A stretch of 14,219 nucleotides of DNA from Bacillota bacterium (GTDB taxonomy: Bacteria; Bacillota; Bacilli; ZCTH02-B2). Position numbers and translations under genes: made by a program. Within the stretch, counting starts at the first letter, position 1. Every line of letters starts with the position of its first letter. Below the pieces are notes generated by a model. It did no database searches and was not told where the DNA came from. It saw only the letters and a program-made list of their open reading frames with translations. Where the stretch lies: positions 1 to 14,219 of the forward strand of contig PKQY01000048.1 of assembly GCA_017577895.1 (NCBI GenBank), read 5' to 3'. Shown one piece after another: positions 1 to 7,315 of this stretch.

Positions 1-1
1 C

Positions 2-184
2 GGCAAAATTGCCACTGGACAAGTGTTGTTCTGGCCGGCGGTCACGATGATCGTCGCCAGCCTGCTGGCTTCATCGTTGGGGGCGCACGTGAGCAAAAAG
101 GTGCATACCAAGTGGCTGCAGGCGATACTGGCGGTGCTCATCCTGGCGACGGCGGTTCATATTTGGTGGACGATCCTGCGCTGA
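2..184 (+). CDS. C-terminal end of a TauE/SafE-type membrane permease (partial)
   Basis: Only the last 60 codons are present; the window starts inside the gene. The visible part has a hydrophobic segment (WPAVTMIVASLLASSLGA), a short basic loop (HVSKKVHTKWLQ) and a final membrane helix (AILAVLILATAVHIWW), and it ends with TGA. The pattern of a small-residue-rich helix followed by G-x-x-x-x-K-K and a terminal helix after W-L-Q is typical of the C-terminal end of TauE/SafE (DUF81, COG0730) permeases. That family exports sulfite, sulfoacetate or related organosulfur anions, although substrates are mostly unproven. The family call rests on a short piece, so another polytopic membrane protein is possible. 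A run of eight T follows at 188-195, without a convincing stem in front of it. Confidence 0.6.
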   Translation, partial: GKIATGQVLFWPAVTMIVASLLASSLGAHVSKKVHTKWLQAILAVLILATAVHIWWTILR

Positions 185-222
185 ACGTTTTTTTTGATGT
201 GTGTCTTAAAAATCTGAATATA

Positions 223-236
223 TGAAAACGATTATA
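223..236 (+). promoter_or_regulatory. cre-like site (possible CcpA operator)
   Basis: TGAAAACGATTATA fits the Bacillus catabolite-responsive element consensus (TGWAANCGNTWNCA) at all but one position (T instead of C at position 13). It lies about 55 bp upstream of the -35 box of the liv-type operon. Catabolite control of a carboxylic-acid uptake and activation operon would make sense, but the match is by eye only. The overlapping perfect palindrome GATTATAATC (230-239) is an alternative reading. Confidence 0.35.
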
Positions 237-246
237 ATCAAAAAAT

Positions 247-283
247 ATCATAAAAAATGATCAGATCAAAAATTAAATCTGAT
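247..283 (+). promoter_or_regulatory. Nested palindromes upstream of the liv-type operon promoter
   Basis: Several overlapping inverted repeats lie directly upstream of the -35 box: ATCAT-N5-ATGAT (247-261), TGATC-A-GATCA (258-268) and ATCAGAT-N10-ATCTGAT (260-266 with 277-283). A further copy of the half-site ATCTGA occurs at 212-217. This arrangement suits binding of a dimeric regulator, for example a TetR- or LysR-type protein. No regulator gene lies next to the operon in this window, so the partner is unknown. Confidence 0.4.
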
Positions 284-290
284 AAAATAC

Positions 291-319
291 TTGACAAAAT
301 TATGTCTCTTTACGATGAT
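291..319 (+). promoter_or_regulatory. Sigma-A-type promoter of the liv-type operon
   Basis: A perfect -35 box TTGACA (291-296) is followed after 17 bp by GATGAT (314-319, four of six matches to TATAAT). The region upstream is very AT-rich (about 190-290). The expected transcription start is near 326, giving a leader of about 28 nt that carries the ribosome binding site AAGGGGGGAG (341-350) of the first gene. Confidence 0.6.
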
Positions 320-353
320 TATAAATGTATCGCCGGTGGAAAGGGGGGAGACG

Positions 354-1121
354 ATGGCGCTGTTGGAAGTCCAACAAGTGTCGCTGCGGTTCGGCGGCGT
401 GCAAGTGTTGCACGACGTCAGTTTTACCGTCGAGGAAAAAGAAATATTTTCCTTAATTGGCCCCAATGGCGCGGGCAAAACCAGTATGTTGAACTGTATC
501 AGCGGGCTGTATAAACCGTCGTCGGGGTCGATTCGTTTTGACGGCACCGACATCACGAAAATGAAACCGTATGAACGGACAGCCCTCGGCTTGGCCCGTT
601 CATTTCAAAATATCGAACTGTTTAAACACATGACGGTGTTGGAGAATTTGATGCTCGGCCGTCACGTGCTGATGAAAACGGGCATTCTTTCCGGCGGCTT
701 GTATTGGGGAAAGGCGCAACGGGAAGAAGTGGCCCATCGGGAAGCGGTGGAAGAAGTCATCGACTTCCTCGAAATCGAACACATCCGCAATCAGCCGGTC
801 GGCATGCTGTCCTACGGCTTGCAGAAACGGGTGGAATTGGGGAGAGCGTTGGTGTCCGAACCCAAGTTGTTGCTGTTGGATGAACCGATGGCCGGGATGA
901 ACAACGAAGAAAAAGAAGACATGGCCCGGTTTATCATCGATATGAATGAGGAGCGGGGAATCACGATCTTGCTCATCGAACACGACATGGGCGTGGTGAT
1001 GGAACTGTCCCACCGCATCGCAGTGCTGGATTTTGGCCGTCGGATTGGCTACGGCAAACCGGAAGAAGTGCAAAACGATCCGAAGGTCATCGAAGCCTAC
1101 CTAGGCCAAGAAGCGGTCTGA
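354..1121 (+). CDS. livG: LivG-type ABC transporter ATP-binding protein
   Basis: A 255-residue cytoplasmic ATPase of the branched-chain-amino-acid/carboxylate uptake type. It shows Walker A GPNGAGKT (residues 36-43), the LivG-type signature LSYGLQ (152-157), Walker B LLLLDEP with the catalytic D-E pair at 176-177, and the switch histidine in LLIEHDMGVV. The length is that of typical LivG. The start at ATG 354 is chosen because AAGGGGGGAG sits just upstream; earlier in-frame starts would lie inside the promoter. It is the first gene of the operon and would pair with LivF to power the LivH/LivM channel. The gene order (livG, ligase, livH, livM, livJ, livF, ligase) differs from the E. coli order and is the one seen in carboxylate-type clusters, so the substrate need not be an amino acid. 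Confidence 0.9.
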   Translation: MALLEVQQVSLRFGGVQVLHDVSFTVEEKEIFSLIGPNGAGKTSMLNCISGLYKPSSGSIRFDGTDITKMKPYERTALGLARSFQNIELFKHMTVLENLMLGRHVLMKTGILSGGLYWGKAQREEVAHREAVEEVIDFLEIEHIRNQPVGMLSYGLQKRVELGRALVSEPKLLLLDEPMAGMNNEEKEDMARFIIDMNEERGITILLIEHDMGVVMELSHRIAVLDFGRRIGYGKPEEVQNDPKVIEAYLGQEAV

Positions 1122-1139
1122 AGACAGGAGGAAGGTGGC

Positions 1140-3056
1140 ATGACGGATTGGACCTTGCCCAAGTTGCTCATGGATAAAGCCCGTACCAGGGGCAAAGAGG
1201 TGGCATTGCGCGAAAAAGAGTTCGGCATCTGGCAGCAATACACGTGGGAACAATATTGGCAAAATGTGAAATCGTTTTCATACGGCCTGCTGGAACTCGG
1301 TTTCAAACGGGGCGATCGACTGGCCATCATCGGCGACAACCGTCCGGAATGGCTCTTCGGCGCTTTGGCGGCACAAGGGTTGGGCGGCATCTCCGTCGGC
1401 ATTTATCAAGATTCGCTGGCGAAAGAAATCAGCTATTACTTGAACCACAGCGAAGTCCGCATCGTCTTGGTGGAAGACCAGGAGCAAGTGGACAAGTTGC
1501 TGGAGATCCAGGACGAAATTCCCAACGTAGAAGCCATCATTTACTACGATCCGAAAGGGTTGCGCAATTATACGACTGAGCGCTTACTCAGTTTTGAAGC
1601 GGTGCAAAAGTTGGGTGAAACGTATCAACAGCGCCCCGATGCCCTCGTGTTTGAGGAAGAGGTAGAAAAAGGCAAGGGCGATGACATCGCCATCTTTTGC
1701 TACACCTCCGGCACCACCGGTTTTCCGAAGGCAGCTATGCTTTCGCACCGCAATTTGATCAACATGGGCGAAAGCTTGATGAAGATGGATCCCATGTATC
1801 CCGGGGACGAATTCCTTTCCTTTTTGCCCTTGGCTTGGATCGGCGAGCAGATGATGAGCCTTTCGTCGGCGTTGAACGTCGGCTTTATCGTCAATTTTCC
1901 CGAAGAAACGAATACGGTGCAGGAAAACTTGCGGGAAATCGGCCCCCACACCATATTTTCGCCGCCGCGGATTTGGGAAGATATGGTTTCCCGGGTGCAA
2001 GTGCGCATTCAAGATGCCGGCTGGCTGAAGCGGAAGCTGTACGACATGGCCCTGAAGGCCGGATACAAGCGGGCGGATGCGTTGTTTGCGAAAAAGCCCC
2101 TCGGTTTTTGGGATCGGATCTCTTACAAATTTTGGGATTGGCTCGTCTTGAGTGCCGTGCGGGATCATTTGGGGCTGTCGCGCCTACGGCGGGCCTATAA
2201 CGGCGGAGCGGCGCTGGGTCCGGACGTCACCCGGTTTTTCCACGCCATCGGCGTCAACTTGAAGCAAATTTACGGCCAGACCGAGGTGGCGGGTATTGCC
2301 GTCGTCCATCCCGACGGCGATATCAAATTCGACACCGTGGGCGTGCCCATTCCCGGCACGGAAGTGAAGATTTCTGAGAAAGGCGAAATCTTGCTGAAAA
2401 GCCCCAGCGTGTTCAAAGGCTATTACAAAAATGAAGCGTCGACCCGCGAGACGGTGGTGGACGGCTGGCTGCACACCGGCGATGCCGGCGCCATCGACGA
2501 GAGCGGCCACCTCATCGTCATCGATCGGCTGAAAGACGTCATTCGGTTGCAAAACGGCGACATGTACAGTCCCCAGTACATCGAAAACAAATTGAAATTC
2601 AGCCCGTACATCAAAGAAGCCATGGCGGTGGGGACCGACCGGCCGTTCGTGGCGGCCATTTTGAACATCGACATGGAAAACGTCGGGCAATGGGCGGAAA
2701 ACCACCAAATTGCCTACACGACGTACACCGACTTGACGCAGAAACCGCAAGTGCTGGAGTTGATTCGCCGGGAAGTGGAGCGGGTCAATCGAGAATTGCC
2801 GCCCTCGGCCCAAGTCTTGCGCTTTGTGCTCTTATACAAAGAACTGGACGCCGACGACGAGGAACTGACGCGGACCCGTAAAATCCGGCGGCAATTCGTG
2901 GCCAAAAAATATGCCGATGTCATCGAGGGATTGTACTCCGATCAGGACATCATCGACGTGAAAGGGACCATCCGTTATCAGGACGGGCGGGAGGTCGTCA
3001 TCGAGACCCAGATGGCTGTTGTCGATGTGAGGCGGAAAGAGGAGGACGTGGCCTAA
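1140..3056 (+). CDS. Long-chain-type acyl-CoA ligase (AMP-forming)
   Basis: A 638-residue member of the AMP-binding superfamily, closest in layout to long-chain fatty-acid CoA ligases (FadD15/LC-FACS type). It activates a carboxylic acid with ATP to an acyl-adenylate and then to the CoA thioester. Visible motifs are the P-loop YTSGTTGFPK (188-197), YGQTE (378-382), WLHTGD (443-448), the hinge motif starting at D462 (DRLKDVIRLQNGDMYSP), and the C-terminal lysine in TRTRKIRR (K581) that usually takes part in adenylation. All core motifs look intact. ATG 1140 has AGGAGG 13 bp upstream, and the stop overlaps the livH start by one base (TAATG), indicating coupling. Its position between livG and livH implies that it activates what the transporter imports. 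The exact acid (long-chain, aromatic or phenylalkanoate) cannot be read from the sequence. Confidence 0.88.
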   Translation: MTDWTLPKLLMDKARTRGKEVALREKEFGIWQQYTWEQYWQNVKSFSYGLLELGFKRGDRLAIIGDNRPEWLFGALAAQGLGGISVGIYQDSLAKEISYYLNHSEVRIVLVEDQEQVDKLLEIQDEIPNVEAIIYYDPKGLRNYTTERLLSFEAVQKLGETYQQRPDALVFEEEVEKGKGDDIAIFCYTSGTTGFPKAAMLSHRNLINMGESLMKMDPMYPGDEFLSFLPLAWIGEQMMSLSSALNVGFIVNFPEETNTVQENLREIGPHTIFSPPRIWEDMVSRVQVRIQDAGWLKRKLYDMALKAGYKRADALFAKKPLGFWDRISYKFWDWLVLSAVRDHLGLSRLRRAYNGGAALGPDVTRFFHAIGVNLKQIYGQTEVAGIAVVHPDGDIKFDTVGVPIPGTEVKISEKGEILLKSPSVFKGYYKNEASTRETVVDGWLHTGDAGAIDESGHLIVIDRLKDVIRLQNGDMYSPQYIENKLKFSPYIKEAMAVGTDRPFVAAILNIDMENVGQWAENHQIAYTTYTDLTQKPQVLELIRREVERVNRELPPSAQVLRFVLLYKELDADDEELTRTRKIRRQFVAKKYADVIEGLYSDQDIIDVKGTIRYQDGREVVIETQMAVVDVRRKEEDVA

Positions 3057-3940
3057 TGGATTTTTTCCTGCAAATTTTGGTCAGCGGTTTTGTCGTCGGA
3101 GGGATTTATTCGCTGGTCGCTTTGGGATTTGTTCTCATTTACAAATCGTCGGACGCCATCAACTTTGCCCAAGGGGAATTTTTGCTCATCGGCGCTTACG
3201 TCAGCCTGACGCTCATTGCCACGTATCACATCCCTTTGATTCCGGCTTTGTTGTTGACGCTCATTTTCAGCGCCATTTTAGGTTTTGTCATCGAGCGGTT
3301 GGTGCTTCGGCCGTTCATCGGTGAGCCGGTCATCTCCATGATTATGGCGACCATCGGTCTTTCCAGTCTGTTGGCGGGGATTGTGCACATCATTTGGGGC
3401 ACCCAGACCCGCGTCTTCCCGCCGCTGTTCGGTGCCGATTCGGTCTCCTTGGGGCCGGTGGTCATTTCGCCCATTTACTTGTGGTCACTGTTCGTCATCT
3501 TCCTGCTGCTGATCGTGTTCAGTCTGTTTTTCAAATATTCCAAAATGGGTGTGGCCATGCGGGCTACCGCCGACGATCAGCAGGCGGCCTTGTCCATGGG
3601 CATCAGCGTGAAACGGGTGTTTGCCGTCACGTGGGCCATTGCGGCGATCGTGGCCGCGGTGGGCGGGTTTTTGCTCGGCAACATCAACGGAGTCAACGCC
3701 TCGCTTTCGGTTATCGGGTTAAAAGTGTTGCCGGTGGCGCTCTTGGGCGGACTGGACAGCATCCCGGGGGCGATCATTGCCGGGTTTTTGATCGGGGTGC
3801 TGGAAAGTCTGGCGTCGGGGTATTTGGCGCCGTTGGTGGGCGTCAACTTAAAAGAAGTGGTTCCGTTTATCATTCTCGTGCTCGTGCTCATGTTCAAGCC
3901 GTACGGACTGTTCGGCAAGAAAGAGATCGAGAGGGTGTGA
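3056..3940 (+). CDS. livH: LivH-type ABC transporter permease
   Basis: A 294-residue polytopic membrane protein with about eight hydrophobic segments, and the usual LivH features: the N-terminal GGIYSLVALGFVLIYKSSDAINFAQGE stretch (residues about 15-42), the cytoplasmic coupling region GVAMRATADDQQAA (about residues 164-177), and the conserved GG-x-D-S-x-P-G-A-I-x-A-G segment near residue 230. The length is normal for the family. The start codon overlaps the stop of the ligase gene, so the two are translationally coupled. It forms the transmembrane channel together with LivM and receives substrate from the LivJ lipoprotein. No broken or missing part is seen. Confidence 0.92.
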   Translation: MDFFLQILVSGFVVGGIYSLVALGFVLIYKSSDAINFAQGEFLLIGAYVSLTLIATYHIPLIPALLLTLIFSAILGFVIERLVLRPFIGEPVISMIMATIGLSSLLAGIVHIIWGTQTRVFPPLFGADSVSLGPVVISPIYLWSLFVIFLLLIVFSLFFKYSKMGVAMRATADDQQAALSMGISVKRVFAVTWAIAAIVAAVGGFLLGNINGVNASLSVIGLKVLPVALLGGLDSIPGAIIAGFLIGVLESLASGYLAPLVGVNLKEVVPFIILVLVLMFKPYGLFGKKEIERV

Positions 3941-3944
3941 AGGC

Positions 3945-5015
3945 ATGCGCAATCCTTTTGCCATGGAATGCGGCAACTTCAAGGTGAATTACCGGGAAGA
4001 CATGGCCATTTACAAAAATGCCCGGGTCCGTACGAGGGTGCTGCTCGTCATCGCGTTTTTCTTCGTCTACCCGCTTTTGGTCAGCGACTATTACATCAGT
4101 CTGGCCACCATGTGTGCCATGGCTTCCATCGGCGCCATTGGATTGAACATCTTGACCGGGTATACGGGCTTGATCTCCATCGGCGTGGGGGCATTCCTCG
4201 GTGTCGGCGGTTATTCAACGGCCCTGTTGACGACGAAGGTGGGATTGTCCTTTTGGGTATCTGTTCCCTTAGCCGGTCTCATCACGGCGGCGGTGGGAGC
4301 GGTGTTTGGCATTCCGTCCTTGCGTTTGAAAGGGCTTTATTTGGCCATGGCGACCTTGGCGGCGCAAGTGATCATTTCGTTCCTCATCGTCAACTGGGAG
4401 AGCTTGACCAACGGGACGGCTGGTCTCATTGTCCAGCGGCCGGAACTGTTCGGCTTCAAGTTTTCCAGTGAAATCAGCTACTACTATTTGGTCCTCGTCG
4501 TGTTGATTGCGACGGCGGTCTTCACGATGAACTTGTTCCGAACTCGCGTGGGACGAGCTTTCATTGCCATCCGGGATCGCGATCTGGCGGCGGAAGTGAT
4601 GGGCATCAATTTGTTCAAGTACAAGATTTATGCCTTTGCCGTCAGCTCCTTTTTCATCGGCATCACCGGCGCGTTGATGGCCCACTATACCCGGGTCATC
4701 GGTCCGGAACATTACGACATTCACGTGTCCATTTCGTATTTGGCCATGATTTTGATTGGCGGCCTCGGCAGTGTCATCGGTTCCATTTTTGGCGCTGTGT
4801 TCATTACGTTGATGCCGGTGGTGTTAAGGGAGATCATCAACTTCCTTTCGCCGTGGATTCCGGCCCTCTCCAACCATTATGCCGGCATTCGAGAGCTCGT
4901 GTTCGGCTTGATGATCATCTTGTTCCTCATTTACGAGCCGGAAGGCCTGTATAAAATTTGGCGGAACATCCGGGACTACTTCCGTCTCTGGCCGTTTTCG
5001 TACTCGAAAAAATAA
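3945..5015 (+). CDS. livM: LivM-type ABC transporter permease
   Basis: A 356-residue polytopic membrane protein. Hallmarks are the NILTGYTGLISIGVGAFLGVGGY segment, the LRLKGLYLAMATLA stretch, the coupling motif GRAFIAIRDRDLAAEVMGIN and the C-terminal GGLGSVIGSIFGAV. It is the second channel subunit beside LivH. ATG 3945 lies four bases after the livH stop, with GAGGG nine bases upstream. ATG 4002, preceded by GGGAAG, is an alternative start that would remove 19 residues of poorly conserved N-terminus, and the sequence does not settle this. Behind the stop lies a short AACCGG-N6-CCGGTT repeat (5015-5032) without a T-tract. Confidence 0.9.
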   Translation: MRNPFAMECGNFKVNYREDMAIYKNARVRTRVLLVIAFFFVYPLLVSDYYISLATMCAMASIGAIGLNILTGYTGLISIGVGAFLGVGGYSTALLTTKVGLSFWVSVPLAGLITAAVGAVFGIPSLRLKGLYLAMATLAAQVIISFLIVNWESLTNGTAGLIVQRPELFGFKFSSEISYYYLVLVVLIATAVFTMNLFRTRVGRAFIAIRDRDLAAEVMGINLFKYKIYAFAVSSFFIGITGALMAHYTRVIGPEHYDIHVSISYLAMILIGGLGSVIGSIFGAVFITLMPVVLREIINFLSPWIPALSNHYAGIRELVFGLMIILFLIYEPEGLYKIWRNIRDYFRLWPFSYSKK

Positions 5016-5124
5016 ACCGGTTCCCGCCGGTTGTTAAGACTGAGCATTCTCGCAAATCCCTTTTTTGTGAATGACGGGGTGCACGATGCCGCGTGAAAAA
5101 CGAAAAGAATAAGGGGGTTTTTAC
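5016..5124 (+). other. livM-livJ gap holding an inverted livF-start remnant
   Basis: The gap of 109 bp is unusual in an otherwise tightly packed operon. It holds a small inverted repeat (AACCGG/CCGGTT, 5015-5032), then 5031-5066, which read on the minus strand is a near copy of the ribosome binding site and first six codons of livF. The livJ ribosome binding site AAGGGGG follows at 5111-5117. I see no promoter and no proper terminator. The weak hairpin could reduce or protect the transcript between livM and livJ. Confidence 0.5.
5031..5066 (-). repeat. Inverted copy of the livF translation start region
   Basis: The reverse complement (GGGATTTGCGAGAATG, then CTCAGTCTTAACAAC) aligns with 6509-6542 (GGGAATTTTGCGAGAATG, then TTGAGTCTTAATAAC). 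From TTTGCG onward 24 of 27 bases agree, plus a 2-bp length difference just before. Both copies read Met-Leu-Ser-Leu-Asn-Asn after the start codon, and all three mismatches in the codons are synonymous (TTG/CTC, AAT/AAC). The similarity stops after these six codons. The copy therefore looks like the 5' end of a diverged livF-type gene, left in reverse orientation behind livM. Confidence 0.6.
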
Positions 5125-6387
5125 ATGTTGCGGAAAAAAACACACCAAGGGCGCAAACGTTGGCACGTTTGGGGTATGACGTTGCTGGCGGCCTTGTTGC
5201 TGTTGGCGGCCTGTGGCCAGCAAGGGGCGCAACCGACGGCGGGTGAGCAAACGGATGCCGGCGGCGGTGACGGGGCATCACAGGCCGGCGGGCAAGAAAT
5301 TTTGATCGGCGGCATTTTTGACATCACCGGCGGTACCGGCGACGTGGGGGCGCCGTATGCCGAAGGGGCCAAAGCGTATTTTGAATACGTGAACGCTCAA
5401 GGCGGCTTGAACGGCAATCCGGTGCGGCTCATTGACATCGATTACGCCTATCAAGTGCCGCAAGCCATTGAAGCGTATCAAAAGTTGACGCAACAAGACA
5501 AGGTCATCGCCATCCTGGGTTGGGGTACGGGCGATACCGAGGCGATGAAAGAACTGATCGCCGAAGATAAAATTCCGTACATTTCCGGTTCTTACTCGGA
5601 GAACTTGGCGAATGTGGAAGCCCATCCGTACAACTTCTTGACGGCGGCGACGTATTCCGATCAGGCGAAAATCGCCATCAAGTGGTTTTTGGACAACTGG
5701 ACCGAAGATCGGCCGCCGCGGATGGCCCTTCTGTATAACGACACGCCGTTCGGCCGTTCGCCGGTCGAAGATGCCAAGGCCTATGCCCAAAGCCTGGGCG
5801 TGGAAGTGGTGGATGAACAAGTCATTGAAGTGACGGCCTTGGATGCGTCCAGCCAGCTGTTGAACATGAAGGCGAAAAACCCGGATTTTGCCTTGATTCA
5901 ACAGACGTGGGGCGCCACGTCGACCATTTTGAAAGACGCCAAACGGCTTGGCATCGAGACCCAGTTCATCGGCCTCAACTGGGCGGCCGGTGAAGGCGTC
6001 ATCGACTTGGCCGGCGATGCGGCGGAAGGGTATATCGGGGTTATCATCCATGCCTTGCCGTCGGAAGGTGTGGAGAACGTGCCGGGATTGGCCGAAATTG
6101 AGGAGTACTTGAAAGGAAAAGGCAAGACGTTGGCTGACATCAACCAGAAGTTCGTTCAAGGTTGGCACAGCGCCAAGGTCATGCTGGAAGGTGTGGCCCG
6201 GGCCGATGAGCTCACCGGGGAAGGCGTGAAGCGGGGCTTGGAACAACTGAAAGACTTCGACACCGGTGGGCTGGGAGCGCCCGTGACGTTTACGGAAGAA
6301 TCCCACCGCGGTACGAAATACGTCCGGTTGGGACAAGTGAAGGACGGCAAATGGGAAATCATCACCGATTACATCACCTATGAATAA
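5125..6387 (+). CDS. livJ: LivJ-type substrate-binding lipoprotein of an ABC importer
   Basis: A 420-residue type I periplasmic-binding protein (Peripla_BP_6, leucine/isoleucine/valine-binding family). A basic start and hydrophobic core (residues 1-29) lead to the lipobox LLAAC with Cys30, so the mature protein would be anchored by lipid to the outer face of the membrane. A low-complexity Q/G/A/T-rich linker follows, then the folded domain beginning ILIGGIFDITGGTGDVGAPYAEGAKAY. The family hallmarks GLNGNPVRLI, Y-x-x-L and an ALLYND-type strand are present. ATG 5125 has AAGGGGG seven bases upstream. It would capture the substrate for LivH/LivM. Its placement between livM and livF, flanked by inverted copies of the livF start, is odd. 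Ligand specificity cannot be read by eye, and the neighbouring acyl-CoA ligases argue for a carboxylate. Confidence 0.9.
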   Translation: MLRKKTHQGRKRWHVWGMTLLAALLLLAACGQQGAQPTAGEQTDAGGGDGASQAGGQEILIGGIFDITGGTGDVGAPYAEGAKAYFEYVNAQGGLNGNPVRLIDIDYAYQVPQAIEAYQKLTQQDKVIAILGWGTGDTEAMKELIAEDKIPYISGSYSENLANVEAHPYNFLTAATYSDQAKIAIKWFLDNWTEDRPPRMALLYNDTPFGRSPVEDAKAYAQSLGVEVVDEQVIEVTALDASSQLLNMKAKNPDFALIQQTWGATSTILKDAKRLGIETQFIGLNWAAGEGVIDLAGDAAEGYIGVIIHALPSEGVENVPGLAEIEEYLKGKGKTLADINQKFVQGWHSAKVMLEGVARADELTGEGVKRGLEQLKDFDTGGLGAPVTFTEESHRGTKYVRLGQVKDGKWEIITDYITYE

Positions 6388-6523
6388 GGCTTGTCTAGTC
6401 TGAACAAGGTTGATGTGGCCTTCGCAGCGGCGGGGCGAGCTGCGGCTGGCAAGATGCGGCTCGGGGGGGACGGCCGCCGTCCCGCCCCGCCCTGAGCGTT
6501 CACAAGGAGGGAATTTTGCGAGA
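6388..6523 (+). other. GC-rich palindromic block between livJ and livF
   Basis: A gap of 136 bp that is much richer in G and C than its surroundings. Outer arms GGCGGGGCG (6429-6437) and CGCCCCGCC (6483-6491) are perfectly complementary. Inside lies the 17-nt palindrome GGGACGGC-C-GCCGTCCC (6467-6483), which shares its last base (C6483) with the outer arm, so the two structures compete rather than stack fully. TGCGGCT is repeated directly at 6441 and 6455. There is no T-tract, so it is not a normal terminator. It could be an RNA stabiliser or processing site that separates livJ and livF expression, or the scar of a REP-like insertion. The livF ribosome binding site AGGAGGG (6505-6511) follows. 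Confidence 0.55.
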
Positions 6524-7315
6524 ATGTTGAGTCTTAATAACGTGGAAGTGATGTACGACAAAGTCATCCTGGTGTTGAAAGGGATGTCGCTCTTCGTGCC
6601 GGAAGGAAAAATTGTCGCCCTCTTGGGGAGCAACGGCGCAGGCAAGTCGACGACATTGAAAGCCATTTCCGGTTTGTTGAAGAGTGAAAACGGGGAGGTG
6701 ACGGACGGGACCATCCAGTTTCAAGGAGAAACCATCTCCGGGATGGATGCGGAAGAAATCGTCCGCCGGGGGATTTTCCAAGTGATGGAAGGCCGCCGGG
6801 TGTTCGTCCATTTGACGGTGGAGGAAAATTTGCTGGCTGGCGCCTACACCCGGAAAGACCGTGGAAACATTCGCTCGGATATGGAACGGGTCTATCATTA
6901 TTTTCCGAAGCTGAAGATGCTCCGCAACCGCATTTCCGGCTATTTGAGCGGCGGGGAGCAGCAAATGCTGGCCATTGGCCGGGCCATGATGGCCAAACCC
7001 CGCCTGATTTTGCTCGATGAGCCGTCGCTGGGTCTGGCGCCGCTGTTGGTGAAAGAAATTTTTTCGATCATCAAGCGGATTAACGTGGAGGAAGGCACGA
7101 CGTTTTTGGTGGTGGAACAAAATGCCAATATCGCCCTGTCGGTGGCGGATTACGGTTACATTATGGAGAACGGCCGCATCGTGTTTGAAGGCACCAGCGA
7201 GCAATTGAAGTCCAACGCCGACGTGCGGGAGTTTTACCTCGGCATGAGCGAACAAGGAAAGAAGAGTTACCGCGATGTCAAACATTACAAGCGGAGAAAG
7301 AGGTGGCTGTCCTGA
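6524..7315 (+). CDS. livF: LivF-type ABC transporter ATP-binding protein
   Basis: A 263-residue cytoplasmic ATPase, the partner of LivG. Walker A is GSNGAGKS (residues 35-42), the signature is LSGGEQQ (141-147), and Walker B LILLDEP has the D-E pair at 165-166, followed by the LivF-typical SLGLAP. The switch histidine position is occupied by Gln in VVEQNANIAL, which is usual for LivF. ATG 6524 is chosen because the similarity begins at MLSLNN; AGGAGG at 6505-6510 is 13 bp away, which is rather far. An open frame upstream in phase runs through the GC-rich palindromes and is not expected to be coding. The tail (KSYRDVKHYKRRKRWLS) is basic. The stop overlaps the next start (TGATG). Confidence 0.9.
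   Translation: MLSLNNVEVMYDKVILVLKGMSLFVPEGKIVALLGSNGAGKSTTLKAISGLLKSENGEVTDGTIQFQGETISGMDAEEIVRRGIFQVMEGRRVFVHLTVEENLLAGAYTRKDRGNIRSDMERVYHYFPKLKMLRNRISGYLSGGEQQMLAIGRAMMAKPRLILLDEPSLGLAPLLVKEIFSIIKRINVEEGTTFLVVEQNANIALSVADYGYIMENGRIVFEGTSEQLKSNADVREFYLGMSEQGKKSYRDVKHYKRRKRWLS

Noticed and set aside
181..196. Terminator after the TauE/SafE-type gene.
   Set aside because: There is a run of eight T, but I see no stable stem directly before it.
233..238. A second TATAAT (-10 box) upstream of the liv-type promoter.
   Set aside because: No -35 box lies at 16-18 bp; the sequence is better read as part of the GATTATAATC palindrome or the cre-like site.
6410..6523. N-terminal extension of LivF through the GC-rich block.
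   Set aside because: It would encode a non-conserved Gly/Pro/Arg-rich stretch through palindromes; the family similarity starts at the ATG at 6524 and a ribosome binding site lies after 6500.
5278..6714. A 478-codon open frame on the minus strand across livJ and the start of livF.
   Set aside because: It is antisense to two well-supported genes, has no ribosome binding site or recognisable motif, and results from the codon bias of the plus-strand genes.
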